A stretch of DNA of 64,000 bases, taken from NCBI GenBank assembly GCA_030427245.1, contig JAUHXA010000010.1:89208-153207 (forward strand), given 5' to 3'. The position numbers and the translations under genes are program-made. The notes under the pieces are model-generated. The model searched no databases and was not told where the DNA came from. It saw only the letters and a program-made list of their open reading frames with translations. Source of the DNA: Bacteroidia bacterium. GTDB taxonomy: Bacteria; Bacteroidota; Bacteroidia; Chitinophagales; UBA2359. This document shows, one piece after another, positions 44,818 through 55,160 of this stretch. Within the stretch, counting starts at the first letter, position 1. Every line of letters begins with the position of its first letter.

Positions 44818-47800
44818 TTAATACTTCAAGAATTTATGCTGAATGGTTGTTTCTCCGTTGTTGATTTGCAATAAATATACTCCAACCTTCAAATTCCTAA
44901 CATCAATTGCAAATGTATTCACTTGATCAGCCGAGCTGTTCATTCCTTGTTCCATTATCTTTCGTCCGCTTACATCATGGATTTGAACCGAAAGGCGTTG
45001 ATTACTTGGAGTACTAAATGACACATTCAACCAATCGCTGGTAGGAATGGGTTTTACTTCTATCCAACCAAAGTCGCTTTCTCCTCTTCGAAGGCTGATA
45101 GTGGCCAAAAATTCTATGCGCCCATCGAAGTCTGTTTGAGACAAACGGTAATAAGTGATTGCAGCCGTTGTTTCTCTGTCCAAGTATTCGTATCTACTCG
45201 GCAATTGACTGTTGCCAACTCCTGTTATCTTAGCAATTGTTTCAAAAGATTGTCCATCAAAAGAACGCTCTAAGGTGAAAAAATCGTTGTTGGTTTCGGA
45301 GGCTGTCACCCATTGAAGTTGGTTTCCTTCTGTCAATACTTCTCCTTCAAAACTCAAAAATTCGACAGGTAAGATTTTGCAGTCAATGACATCCGATACA
45401 ACACTTGCTGTACATCCATTTGCATCTGCAATATTGATGGTGTAAGAAGTGCCACTTTCAAAAGGGCCTAAAGAAAAGCTATCCTCTTCAATGACATCAA
45501 CTACCGTTCCTGTTAGGCTGTAAGGAGCGGTGCCATTCGTAATCGTAACCTCCACCATATAGGTATTGGCTTGATTGTCATCGCTACATTCAAATAAGTG
45601 TTCAATCCCAATAGGATTGGTTTCACAACCATCTTTAGAACAAGCAATCACATCAGAATTAATTTCTGCAGTACAACCATTTCCATCTTCAACTGCAAAA
45701 TTGTAGGTTGTTCCATCTGTAAAAGGCCCAATGGTGAAAGTGTTTTCATCAATTGTTTCATTCAATGCGCCGGTTATGATATAGGGTGCGATTCCATTTA
45801 GAATCGTTACATTGACTGTATACAAACCACTTGCTTCATCACAATCTACTTCATGTATTACATTTATTGGATTGGCTTCACAATCAATCTTAGAACAAGC
45901 GATGATGTCAGAATTGACTTCTGCGGTACATCCTAAATCGTCCACAACAGCAAAATTGTACGTTGTTCCGTCCGTAAAAGGGCCAATGGCGAAAGTGTTT
46001 TCATCGATCGTTTCGTTTAGTGCACCTGAAATGGTGTAAGGTCCTGTTCCGTTCAAAATAGTTACATTGACAGTATAAGTTGCATTGGCAAAATCACAAA
46101 TCACTTCGTGTTCGATGGTCAAAGGATTGGTTTCACAGTCCACCAATACCAAAGGAGGGCAAGTCAAATCTTTGATGATCTGTCCACGGACTTCTCCACC
46201 AGGGTGCATTGCTGTATGTACATTGACATACGTATTGCCGTCTTGAATTGCTCTTGCAGCGTCTTCCGTAAATGGCGTATCGTTCATGTCACTCCAATAA
46301 GTAAAGATTCCTCCATCGTTATACAGGTCAGACATATTGAAGATAACACCGCCATCTTCACCTGTTGCTGCTTGGTGAATATGTGCGCCTGTCACATCAC
46401 CTGTCAGCCCGCTCACAACGACCATTACGTGTGCATTGCTCAAGTTTCTATCTATTGAAGCCATTCCACCACCTGTTGCAGTCGGAGCATTGACAGCACT
46501 CGTCTCTTGGTCGGAACACAAATCATAACCATATCCATCTCTTGCCAATCGAAACAATTGACCCCGAATTTCGCCGCCTGGAAAACCGGGTGTATGCACA
46601 TTGATGTAAATTTGTCCTGTCAATAAAGCATTGATTAATTCGGACGATACATCTGTTGTACTGCCAGAGGTTTGATTCCCATCTATTCCCTCCGAAAGAT
46701 TCACCAATACGCCTCCGTTTTCGCCCAAAGGAGCATTGTGAAAATGAGCTGCATCAAAATTACCACTCATTCCATCTGTCACTACTCGATAGGTGATTTC
46801 GTCAAAAGTTGGGCTCAAAGTAACTGCTGCAAAACCTTTCGCTTCAGTAAGGGAAGCAGGAACTTCTTGTGCGCCTGACAACCACGTATCGAAAGTCAAA
46901 CCTTTGTTTAAAATTAACTGTCCACGAATCTCTCCACCGGGATTGGCTTCTGTATGTACATTCACATAAATATTGCCTGCCTGCAAATCGGCTAAATACT
47001 CTGCAGGAAATACAACGCCGTGAATTTGATTGCCATGTATAAAATCGCTTAGGTTTTCTACTACACCGCCATTCTCACCTACTGCTCCCAAATGCAAATG
47101 TGCGCCAGTAATAGGACCACTTAGATTTTGCACCAATACATTCACTTCCAGTTTGTTCACATTCGGTGTATAGTTGAAGGTAGCCAACCCATAAGCATCT
47201 GTCATAACAGGAGGATTTTCTTGTCCGCCTGTTAAATCAGCATGATAAGTCACTTCCGTTTCGAGTATCAGTTGTGTTCGGATTTCACCGCCAGGATTGG
47301 CTTCTGTATGTACATTTAGGTAATATGCTCCTGTCAAAAATTTGGCTAATTGGTCAGCCGAAAAATCTGTCAAAGTAGTGCTGACTCGATTTCCATTTAT
47401 AAAATCACTTAGATTAAAAATCACATCACCATTTTCTCCTACTGCACCTTCATGGACATGAATACCTGTAATCGGACCACTCAAACCATTGACACTTACA
47501 TTTACTTCAATGGCATCTCTTGTATCGTTCAATAAAAAAGAAGTCACCCCCACTGCGTCGGTCACAACAGGCGGGTTTTCTGCTCCACCTGTTAGTTTTC
47601 CTGCAATCAGTAAATCACCGCTAAACTTAGGATCTACAGGTAAGTCTTCAAGAAATTCGCTTCCACGAACTACATTTCCTCTGATTTCTCCTCCAGGAAA
47701 ATTAGCCGTATGGATGTTTGCATAAATCGTATTGCTTCGGAATTTTGCAGCGTGAGTATTGAAGGGTTCTGTATCGTTTTCTGTCCAATAACCATAAGCA

Positions 47801-49185
47801 CCGCCTACTGGATTGAAAAAAGAACTCAAATTAAAAATGACTCCTCCATTGGTTCCAGGTCGAGCTTCATGAAAATGTGCGGCATCAATAGGTGCAGACA
47901 GTCCGCTTACCACCATCATGAAGTGAGCATTGCTTTGATCTCTATCAATAGAAACCATCCCTACACCTGTTCCAGCACTTCCAGATGGAGGAACTTCTTG
48001 TCCACCACTGAATTCATAAGAATATCCTTCTCGTGCCAATCTGTAAACTTGTCCACGGATTTCACCTCCTGGATTCGCTTCTGTATGAATATTGAGATAA
48101 ATTCCTGCAGACAACATACTGTTTAATATGTCGGCGCTCAAGGCTTGACTTCCCATAATTCGATTCCCCATCACATCATCCGTCAAGTTGACTACTACGC
48201 CACCGTTGTTTCCGACTGTGCCTGTGTGAAAGTGTGCGCCTGTAATCGGACCACTCAGTCCATCTACTACAATATTGTAGCTAACTTCATCAAGTGTATT
48301 GCTCACATTTATTTTCGCAACACCCGTAGCAGTTGTCACAACAGGAGGATTTTCTTGTCCACCATCCAAAGATGAATCAAAGTGCAATACATCGTCTAAC
48401 AATGCCTGACCACGAATTTCGCCGCCCGGATTCGCTTCTGTATGTACATTGATGTAAATATTACCAGATTGAAGAGCTGCTAAATAAGCCGCAGGATCCA
48501 CCGTAGCAATAATGGTATTTCCGTTCACAAAGTCCGTTAAGTTTTCCACAACACTGCCGTTTTCGCCCGCAGCAGCTTCGTGAAAGTGTGCGCCTGTAAT
48601 CGGGCCACTCAAACCTTGTACGACTACATGAATCTGCAATTTGTAGCCACTTTTGGATAGATTGAAAACACCCAACCCATAAGCATCGGTCATGACAGCA
48701 GGCACTTCCTGACCTCCTTCTAACATGGCGGTATATCGAAAATCAGACTCTAAAATAACTTGCGCTCTGATTTCTCCACCAGGATTGGCATCTGTATGCA
48801 CATTGAGGTAATAGCCGCCACTGATAAAAGTAGCTACTTGATCGGCTGTCAAGTTCGTCAATCGAGTTTGAATGCGATTCCCATTGATGGCATCACTTAG
48901 ATTGAATACTACACCACCATTTGCGCCAGCTTCGCCTTCATGTAGGTGAATACCAGTGATTTCGCCGCTTAGTCCGTTCACACTCACGTTGATATCCAAT
49001 GTTGTTTTGTCTTCGCTTAGGGTAAAAACGCCTAAGCCTTCTGCATCTGTCATGACTGGAGGAACTTCGTTACTCCCATTCATTCGGGCAGTAAACTGTA
49101 AGGTACTCGATAGATGTGCTGCATCTATACTAACAAATGTAGCGCTTATAAATAGTAAGGAGAAGAGTAAATAGATGTGTCTCAT
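44818..49185 (-). CDS. T9SS-secreted protein with eight CHRD domains
   Basis: A protein of 1455 residues. A signal peptide (about 1-22) is followed by eight tandem CHRD domains (to about residue 1035). Each has G-x-E-x-PP near the start, then GLSGxITGxHxH and VNVHTxxxPGGEIRGQ. Domains 1-4 and 5-8 match each other in order, so a four-domain block was duplicated. Next come three Ig-like repeats of about 75 residues sharing YTVNVTILNGxxPY, GPFTDGTTYNFAV and GCTAE. Last is a T9SS sorting domain (PIPTSDWLNVSF, then HDVSGRKIM, then GVYLLQI). CHRD domains are named from chordin; their bacterial role is unknown. Surface location is inferred from the sorting domain. Confidence 0.9.
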   Translation of the reverse strand: MRHIYLLFSLLFISATFVSIDAAHLSSTLQFTARMNGSNEVPPVMTDAEGLGVFTLSEDKTTLDINVSVNGLSGEITGIHLHEGEAGANGGVVFNLSDAINGNRIQTRLTNLTADQVATFISGGYYLNVHTDANPGGEIRAQVILESDFRYTAMLEGGQEVPAVMTDAYGLGVFNLSKSGYKLQIHVVVQGLSGPITGAHFHEAAAGENGSVVENLTDFVNGNTIIATVDPAAYLAALQSGNIYINVHTEANPGGEIRGQALLDDVLHFDSSLDGGQENPPVVTTATGVAKINVSNTLDEVSYNIVVDGLSGPITGAHFHTGTVGNNGGVVVNLTDDVMGNRIMGSQALSADILNSMLSAGIYLNIHTEANPGGEIRGQVYRLAREGYSYEFSGGQEVPPSGSAGTGVGMVSIDRDQSNAHFMMVVSGLSAPIDAAHFHEARPGTNGGVIFNLSSFFNPVGGAYGYWTENDTEPFNTHAAKFRSNTIYANIHTANFPGGEIRGNVVRGSEFLEDLPVDPKFSGDLLIAGKLTGGAENPPVVTDAVGVTSFLLNDTRDAIEVNVSVNGLSGPITGIHVHEGAVGENGDVIFNLSDFINGNRVSTTLTDFSADQLAKFLTGAYYLNVHTEANPGGEIRTQLILETEVTYHADLTGGQENPPVMTDAYGLATFNYTPNVNKLEVNVLVQNLSGPITGAHLHLGAVGENGGVVENLSDFIHGNQIHGVVFPAEYLADLQAGNIYVNVHTEANPGGEIRGQLILNKGLTFDTWLSGAQEVPASLTEAKGFAAVTLSPTFDEITYRVVTDGMSGNFDAAHFHNAPLGENGGVLVNLSEGIDGNQTSGSTTDVSSELINALLTGQIYINVHTPGFPGGEIRGQLFRLARDGYGYDLCSDQETSAVNAPTATGGGMASIDRNLSNAHVMVVVSGLTGDVTGAHIHQAATGEDGGVIFNMSDLYNDGGIFTYWSDMNDTPFTEDAARAIQDGNTYVNVHTAMHPGGEVRGQIIKDLTCPPLVLVDCETNPLTIEHEVICDFANATYTVNVTILNGTGPYTISGALNETIDENTFAIGPFTDGTTYNFAVVDDLGCTAEVNSDIIACSKIDCEANPINVIHEVDCDEASGLYTVNVTILNGIAPYIITGALNETIDENTFTIGPFTDGTTYNFAVEDGNGCTAEINSDVIACSKDGCETNPIGIEHLFECSDDNQANTYMVEVTITNGTAPYSLTGTVVDVIEEDSFSLGPFESGTSYTINIADANGCTASVVSDVIDCKILPVEFLSFEGEVLTEGNQLQWVTASETNNDFFTLERSFDGQSFETIAKITGVGNSQLPSRYEYLDRETTAAITYYRLSQTDFDGRIEFLATISLRRGESDFGWIEVKPIPTSDWLNVSFSTPSNQRLSVQIHDVSGRKIMEQGMNSSADQVNTFAIDVRNLKVGVYLLQINNGETTIQHKFLKY

Positions 49186-49309
49186 AGCTATGAAAATATT
49201 GGTTTTAGGAAATTTTGTATTAAAAATAATCTTTTCTATTCAAAATACCTACGAGAAAAAGAAATATTTGGATTTTCCTTTGCCTATTTTTCTTTTAAAA
49301 CTATACGAT

Positions 49310-50500
49310 TTAGACTCTCCAATAACCTGCCTTCAAATATTTCCCTTCTTCAAACGCAATCGGATGATCCACATCATGAAAGGTTCGTTCCAGTTCTCGA
49401 AATCGTCTGCCAGAAGATTGTAAGGTCTGAATGATTACTTCAAAAAAATCATCGGCAGAGACTCGACTCGAACAAGATGCCATCAATAGAATACCTCCTT
49501 TTTGGACAAGTGGAATGGCAAGGCGGCAAAGTTGGGCGTATTTGTGCAAGGCTCTATTTCGTTCACTGTCTCGCTTGGCGAAAGAAGGAGGGTCTACAAC
49601 CACTATGTCAAAAAAACGTTTTTGTTGGTGAAGCTGTTGAAGCCCTTCAAAGGCATCTGCGGCAATGGTTTTATGTTTTGAAGTTTGTAAATCTGGATTG
49701 AGGGCTACATTTTTTTTTGCCATTTCCAAAGCCTGCTTGCTGATGTCCAAGCTCACGACTTCTGCCGCTCCTCCACCCAATGCATGAACCGAGAATCCTC
49801 CAGCATAGGCAAATACATCCAAAACTTTTTTGCCTTTTGCCATTTGCCCAACCTTGAAGCGGTTGTGGCGGTGATCGAGGAAATAACCTGTTTTGTGTCC
49901 CCTTACGACATTGGCCGAAAATTGAAGGCCATGTTCTTTGAAGATTACTTTCTCTTCCTGCAGTTTTCCATACAGTATTTGTCCATCCTGCAGTCCTTGC
50001 AATTCTTTGGTCAATTTTTGAAGTGAACGACTCAATCGAAGGACAATGGTGTTGCAGTTGGTAAGAGATTGAAGGATGGGAAGCATTATTTTTAAGTAGG
50101 GTAGCCATATTGCAGCGTAGAGTTTGACGACCAACACTTCGGCATAAACATCGGCGATAAAACTCGGTAGTCCATCGTTTTCGCCATGAATCAGGCGGTA
50201 ACTATTGGTATCAGATGTGGTCAAAAGTCGCTGACGAACTTGATATGCCTGCTCGATTTTTTGCTGAAACCAATGGGTATCAATTTTTGCAGGTTGTCGA
50301 TATTGAAGGAGCTTGATGCGAATAGGAGAATGTGGATCGTATAAGCCGAGAGCCAAAAATTTGTTTTTCTTTTGGTCATACACAATGGCTAAATCACCTG
50401 CTGTGCCTTCTATGTTTTGCTTTACAATTGCAGCTTCAAAAACCCACGGATGACCTTTCTGAATAATTTTTTCAACTGCAGGTTTTACTTTTACAGCCAT
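49310..50500 (-). CDS. RlmI-type class I rRNA (cytosine-C5) methyltransferase
   Basis: A protein of 396 residues from the ATG at 50500. It has an N-terminal PUA domain (AVKVKPAVEKIIQKGHPWVF), the central GHKTGYFLDHRHNR signature, SAM motif I VLDVFAYAGGFSVHA and catalytic-region motif VVVDPPSFAKRD. The C-terminal LLMASCSSRVSADDF carries the conserved Cys. RlmI methylates C1962 of 23S rRNA in E. coli; orthology here is inferred from motif order. Confidence 0.88.
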   Translation of the reverse strand: MAVKVKPAVEKIIQKGHPWVFEAAIVKQNIEGTAGDLAIVYDQKKNKFLALGLYDPHSPIRIKLLQYRQPAKIDTHWFQQKIEQAYQVRQRLLTTSDTNSYRLIHGENDGLPSFIADVYAEVLVVKLYAAIWLPYLKIMLPILQSLTNCNTIVLRLSRSLQKLTKELQGLQDGQILYGKLQEEKVIFKEHGLQFSANVVRGHKTGYFLDHRHNRFKVGQMAKGKKVLDVFAYAGGFSVHALGGGAAEVVSLDISKQALEMAKKNVALNPDLQTSKHKTIAADAFEGLQQLHQQKRFFDIVVVDPPSFAKRDSERNRALHKYAQLCRLAIPLVQKGGILLMASCSSRVSADDFFEVIIQTLQSSGRRFRELERTFHDVDHPIAFEEGKYLKAGYWRV

Positions 50501-50607
50501 TCTTTTAGGGGAGTGATCTGGTAGTCTTGAGAACATTTTTCTGTTTATTTACCAACTTATTTGATTCAACTTCGTAAAAATAGGCAAACAAGCCCAAAAC
50601 AACCACT

Positions 50608-52386
50608 ATGTCTATCAATGGAAAAACAACCCTTACATCTAAAACATTGTCTCTACAGAAAACAGAGCGTGTTTTAGAAATCTTAACTAAGGTTGTCAAT
50701 GAAATCCCTTCAAATATTGAAACTCTGGTAAAAGAGGTCTTACCCATTGCTGAACAGTTAGAAGAAAAAAAATATCTGTTTTTTTTGCACATGAGATGGG
50801 GGTATTATTGCCACCGTTTAGAAAAATACGATAAAGCTGAAAAGCACTATCTCTCTGCTCTGCAAGTTGCACAAAAATCTCAAAATAACGATTTTATTGC
50901 CTTTGCTTACAATAATTTGGGCCTGATTTATCTTCGCAAAAACCACTATCACAAAGCACTTCAATCTTTATTCCGTGCCCTAAGCGAAAACTCAGAGGAT
51001 TTACAAGCTTCCATTTACTCCAATATCGGTACAGTCTTTTTTCAGCAGCAAAAATTTGAGAAGGCATTGGAGTATTATCAAAAAGTGTTAGAATATTCCT
51101 TAGCATCCAATCTAGATAACATTTTCAATGCGTACATCAATATAGGTGTCGGGCTACAAAGCTTGAACAGATATGAGGAGGCAGTAGAATACTATCTGAA
51201 GTCGCTGGAAATAATGGGCGAAAATAAGCAATATGCAGGTCAAAAAGCAGCTTGTTTTGAAAATTTGGGAGAGGCAAGATTGGCACAAAAAAAGTATGGG
51301 GAAAGTCTAACTTACTTACAAACAGCCCTCGACTTCAATATGAAACTAAAGCAGTTTAAGCGAGTCACGACTTGTCTTTATCTGATAGGAAAAAACTTTT
51401 TTGCGCAGAAAAAATACAAAGAAACTTACGAATATCTTCAAAAATCACTGTTTTATGCTCGGGAATATAGCTTTCTTATTGAAGAAAAGGATACCCTCTT
51501 AATGCTCATTCAATACTACAAAGAGACCCAGGAATGGGAAGACTGTATTCGATATCAAGACCAATTGATTGAGTTGCAATCCCAATATTTTTATCCTGAA
51601 AAGAAAGAGGAAGTACAGGCTATTCTGAATAAAAAAGAGGAAGAGTTTGATATTTTGGCAGAAAAAAATCTAAAAATAGTACAACAAAATCAGCGTTTGC
51701 AGCAATACAATCGTGAGCTCAAACAATATGCTTTCATCGTTGCGCATGACCTGAAAGAACCTCTCTGCAATATCAGCGGTTTCACTACTTTATTGTCAAC
51801 CAAACACAAAGAACAACTTAGTGAAGAAGCGCTTGAATTTTTGAAATACATTGAAGGTGGCGCTCAATACATGCACAGTCTGTTGGAAGACTTGCTTCAA
51901 TATACTACTTTGCAGCTTCAAGAAGAAAAAATCGTGCGACTCAATACCAATCAACAACTTCAAACAGTATTGTCCCAACTAAAAACCGAAATAAGCACTG
52001 CAAATGCTAAAATTCAAGTGAGTGAATTGCCTGCACTATACATAGAACCCAAACATTTTAAATGGCTTATGATTCAAATTCTCAGCAATGCTTTGAAATT
52101 CATCCATCCCGATAAACCCTGTTATGTGTTTGTCCATTCTTACGAAAAGAAAGGCAAGCAATACATTGAAGTAAGAGACAATGGCATTGGCATTGAATCT
52201 GTTCAACAGCAAAAAATATTTGGAATTTTTCAGAGATTACACAAGCAAAACTATGAAGGAACGGGTATTGGTTTGGCCATTTGCAAGAAAATTATAGATT
52301 TGTATGGTGGTGAAATTGGACTTCACTCAAAGGAAAATGAAGGAACTGCCTTTTATTTTTCGCTGCCTACTATTGTGATTCCCTAA
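50608..52386 (+). CDS. Sensor histidine kinase with N-terminal TPR repeats
   Basis: A protein of 592 residues with no signal peptide or membrane helix. TPR repeats fill about residues 50-345, followed by a coiled coil (about 345-375). The HisKA domain has YAFIVAHDLKEPLCNISG with the phospho-accepting His near 380. The ATPase domain has the N box QILSNALKFIHP, G1 DNGIGIES, an F box and G2 GTGIGLAICKKI. No response regulator lies next to it. The lack of a membrane part suggests cytoplasmic sensing through the TPRs. Confidence 0.9.
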   Translation: MSINGKTTLTSKTLSLQKTERVLEILTKVVNEIPSNIETLVKEVLPIAEQLEEKKYLFFLHMRWGYYCHRLEKYDKAEKHYLSALQVAQKSQNNDFIAFAYNNLGLIYLRKNHYHKALQSLFRALSENSEDLQASIYSNIGTVFFQQQKFEKALEYYQKVLEYSLASNLDNIFNAYINIGVGLQSLNRYEEAVEYYLKSLEIMGENKQYAGQKAACFENLGEARLAQKKYGESLTYLQTALDFNMKLKQFKRVTTCLYLIGKNFFAQKKYKETYEYLQKSLFYAREYSFLIEEKDTLLMLIQYYKETQEWEDCIRYQDQLIELQSQYFYPEKKEEVQAILNKKEEEFDILAEKNLKIVQQNQRLQQYNRELKQYAFIVAHDLKEPLCNISGFTTLLSTKHKEQLSEEALEFLKYIEGGAQYMHSLLEDLLQYTTLQLQEEKIVRLNTNQQLQTVLSQLKTEISTANAKIQVSELPALYIEPKHFKWLMIQILSNALKFIHPDKPCYVFVHSYEKKGKQYIEVRDNGIGIESVQQQKIFGIFQRLHKQNYEGTGIGLAICKKIIDLYGGEIGLHSKENEGTAFYFSLPTIVIP

Positions 52387-52908
52387 CCTTGCAAAGTCAG
52401 TACTATAAAATTCAATTCAAAACCGCACTTGATTTAGACTTTGGACGAAGGGGCAAAGAGGCAGGAAGCAGGATTTAAATATTTGAAACTCCCCCTTTAT
52501 TGGTTTTCAAAAAATGGTTCATGGTTTTATAGGAATCTAAACTGTGATTTAATTATTTGACTATAAGCTCTATTTGTAGCCTATGAATTATTGTTGTTCA
52601 AAAATCAATCGGGTATTTTTAGTTTCGAACCTTTAACAAATTTTACCCATTCATACGGTTTGTAAATACGTTCTCACAGGATATTTACAATATGACACCT
52701 CTCTTTTTGTCCTTCTGTAATGTCTGTCCCAACACCTCAGGAAATCTTGTGAATAAATCGGACAAAATTTAAAACAGGTATATATACTATTCCTGAAAAA
52801 GCGTAAGTCTTCAGTGTTTACTGAATAAAGGGAATATAGGTTGGAAAGTTATTTTTTCATTCTTCCTTAACTATCTTTGCGGGCAATTCAGCAACCTCAA
52901 ATATTGCC
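52387..52908. other. Intergenic leader region of guaA, about 520 bases
   Basis: No ORF supported. A hairpin pairs TTGTAAATA (52660-52668) with TATTTACAA (52682-52690). I saw no known riboswitch pattern. Confidence 0.5.
52872..52879 (+). promoter_or_regulatory. -7 box (TATCTTTG) of guaA
   Basis: TAnnTTTG match 30 bases before the guaA ATG. A TTG lies about 28 bases further upstream, which is longer than the usual spacing. Confidence 0.5.
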
Positions 52909-54444
52909 ATGCAACACGAAACAATCCTTATTTTAGATTTTGGCGCACAATACCGTCAATTGATTGCCAGAAGAGTGCGAGAAGCGAAAGTCTATTGTGA
53001 AGTCCTTCCTTGGAGTGCTTCCCTTGAAGAAATCCAGTCTAAAAATCCCAAAGGAATCATTTTTACGGGTGGGCCCAGTGTCGTCTCTGCAAAGGATGCG
53101 CCGATTGTCGACAAAGGTATTTTCGATTTGGGTATCCCGATATTTGGCATCTGCTACGGTGTGCAAGTGATAGGCCACTTGTTGGGTGGAAAAGTGGAAC
53201 GGTCGGCCGAAAGAGAATACGGCAAAAAACCCCTTCACGTCACCTCCAATCACCCATTACTGCAAGGAGTCGAAAAAGAAACTACTTGTTGGATGAGTCA
53301 TACCTACTATGTGAGTGAACCTCCAAAGGGCTTCAAAACGATTGCTTCAACGGATACTTGTCCTGTGGGTGCAATCGCCAACGATGTCCAGAAAATTTAT
53401 GGGGTTCAGTTTCACCCCGAAGTCGTGCATACTCCTTATGGTTCTCAAATCCTTCAAAACTTCCTCTACCATGTTTGTGGCTGCAAAGGCGACTGGATCA
53501 TGGGCGATTTTGCCAAAGAAAAAATTGCAGCTTTGCGGGCGAAAATTGGGGATAAGAAAGTCTTGTGTGGTTTGTCGGGTGGTGTAGATTCTTCGGTGGC
53601 AGCGGCATTGATTCATCATGCGGTGGGCGAACAATTGACCTGCATTTTTGTGGATCATGGGCTATTGAGGAAAGATGAAGGGGATGAAGTAGAGGAGTTT
53701 TTCAAGGGTGAATTCAAACTCAAATTGATTAGAGTCAATGCTCAAGAACGCTTTTTGTCGAAATTGGCGGGCATAAGCGACCCCGAAAAGAAGCGCAAAA
53801 TCATCGGGGAAGAGTTTATTCGAGTATTTGAGGAGGAGGCCAAAAAGATTGGAAAGGTGGACTTTTTGGTGCAAGGCACTATCTATGCCGACATCATCGA
53901 AAGCGGTAGCAAGCATGGTGCGACTATCAAGAGTCATCACAATGTGGGAGGCTTGCCCGACCATGTAGATTTTGAGGAAATCATCGAGCCTTTAGAAGAT
54001 TTATTCAAAGATGAAGTGCGTGCAGTCGGTCGTGCTATTGGCTTACCCGATTACCTCACCGAGCGTCAGCCTTTTCCTGGGCCTGGTCTTGCGATTCGGG
54101 TCATCGGCGACATTACAGAAGAAAAGCTAGCGATTCTGAGAGAAGCCGACTATATCTATCGAAGCGAAATCGCCAAAGCAGGCTGGGATAAGCATATTTG
54201 GCAGTATTTTGCAGTTTATACAGGCATCCGAAGTGTAGGGGTGATGGGAGACGAACGCACCTATGATACAGCAATAGCCTTGCGGGGAGTGACGAGCACG
54301 GATGGCATGACTGCCGATTGGGCAAGAATCCCGTATGAGGTTTTGGAGCGCATTTCTACAAGGATTGTGAATGAGGTGCCTCATGTGAATCGGGTGGTGT
54401 ATGACATTACTTCAAAACCTCCTGGAACGATCGAGTGGGAGTAA
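52909..54444 (+). CDS. guaA: GMP synthase (glutamine-hydrolysing)
   Basis: A protein of 511 residues, normal length. The N-terminal glutamine amidotransferase has the catalytic Cys in [10 protein letters not shown] and the His/Glu pair in [10 protein letters not shown]. The ATP pyrophosphatase domain has the P-loop [15 protein letters not shown]. The dimerisation domain follows, with [13 protein letters not shown] and the C-terminal KPPGTIEWE. It converts XMP to GMP. It is the last core gene before the cassette array. Confidence 0.97.
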   Translation: MQHETILILDFGAQYRQLIARRVREAKVYCEVLPWSASLEEIQSKNPKGIIFTGGPSVVSAKDAPIVDKGIFDLGIPIFGICYGVQVIGHLLGGKVERSAEREYGKKPLHVTSNHPLLQGVEKETTCWMSHTYYVSEPPKGFKTIASTDTCPVGAIANDVQKIYGVQFHPEVVHTPYGSQILQNFLYHVCGCKGDWIMGDFAKEKIAALRAKIGDKKVLCGLSGGVDSSVAAALIHHAVGEQLTCIFVDHGLLRKDEGDEVEEFFKGEFKLKLIRVNAQERFLSKLAGISDPEKKRKIIGEEFIRVFEEEAKKIGKVDFLVQGTIYADIIESGSKHGATIKSHHNVGGLPDHVDFEEIIEPLEDLFKDEVRAVGRAIGLPDYLTERQPFPGPGLAIRVIGDITEEKLAILREADYIYRSEIAKAGWDKHIWQYFAVYTGIRSVGVMGDERTYDTAIALRGVTSTDGMTADWARIPYEVLERISTRIVNEVPHVNRVVYDITSKPPGTIEWE

Positions 54445-54601
54445 AATTTCGAGTCAGTGTAGTGGTAAACCTCAAAGTTAGAGAACTAGGTAAACTCAAA
54501 GTTTCAAAGCGCTATTTGGAACTCAAGGGAGCTAAAAGTGGCTTCAATAACTTGAGCAGCCCTTTGGATAAGCTGAACATATAAGGATTATCACGATGTT
54601 G

Positions 54602-54807
54602 TTACGCAACTCATATTGTGAATTATAATAAATTATTACGCAACTCATATGGTGTATTGATTTAAATTGTTACGCAAGACATATGGTTTATTTATTTATG
54701 CGAAATATTGATACGCTTATTTTTTGTACATAGCAAATTTTATTTTGCATAGATGGAATAGTTTTTTTACTTTTGGATATTGTTGAAATATACGCAATGA
54801 GTTGCGT
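54602..54807 (+). promoter_or_regulatory. Direct repeats of ACGCAACTCAT: candidate attI-like site
   Basis: ACGCAACTCAT occurs at 54604 and 54639, a variant ACGCAAGACAT at 54672, and the reverse complement ATGAGTTGCGT at 54797-54807, ten bases before the first cassette junction (54818/54819). Forward copies are spaced 35 and 33 bases. Established knowledge: attI sites carry direct repeats bound by the integron integrase next to the insertion point. Calling this an attI is inference; the repeats could equally bind another regulator. Confidence 0.4.
54744..54775 (+). promoter_or_regulatory. Candidate cassette promoter (Pc-like)
   Basis: TTTG at 54744-54747 and TACTTTTG at 54768-54775, separated by 20 bases, match the full Bacteroidota promoter consensus (TTTG, 19-20 bases, TAnnTTTG). 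It points into the array and lies about 43 bases before its first base. Confidence 0.6.
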
Positions 54808-54818
54808 TATTGAAGATG

Positions 54819-55160
54819 TTGGGCAGAAATCCCTCTCCTTCGTCGAGCGATTTCTGCCCAACGGAGCGAGCGATATTGTTACGATATTCTCGTTCCGTTA
54901 AGCTTTAGGCATGTCCTAAAGCTGGGTCGTGCCTTCTTTACGCTTTGGGAAAGGTTCAGTCGTTGGGCACGGACTACGACTGTCGAATTTTAGAATTCGC
55001 CTTCCATAAGGCAGAAGGCACTATCCGCCAACACTGTGTACACGCAATAGCACCCACTATTGCAGGTTCACAGTTACTTATATTTTTTAAAGGTACGTAC
55101 CTTAGCAGCGAGCTTTCGCTACACGTGGTCGTGGGTGCGACTGCGTGTACACTCGCTCCG
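54819..55160 (+). repeat. ORF-less repeat cassette R1
   Basis: A unit of 342 bp. It starts TTGGGC, and a 14-base inverted repeat (GTTGGGCAGAAATC, its complement ending at 54862) closes a short 5' hairpin. GCCCAAC at 54856-54862 opens the attC-like part. This ends at GTTCTCG (55160-55166), making it about 311 nt. Its outermost arms AACGGAGCGAG and CTCGCTCCGTT are perfect complements. Inner hairpins include AGCTTTAGG/CCTAAAGCT, GCAATAG/CTATTGC and a long GTGTACACGC/GCGTGTACAC pairing. Confidence 0.85.

Noticed and set aside
54819..55160. Repeat units as classical insertion sequences or group II introns
   Set aside because: No transposase or reverse transcriptase ORF and no flanking direct duplications were seen; the ends coincide with cassette core sites, and each unit carries its own matched GTTGGGC/GCCCAAC pair.
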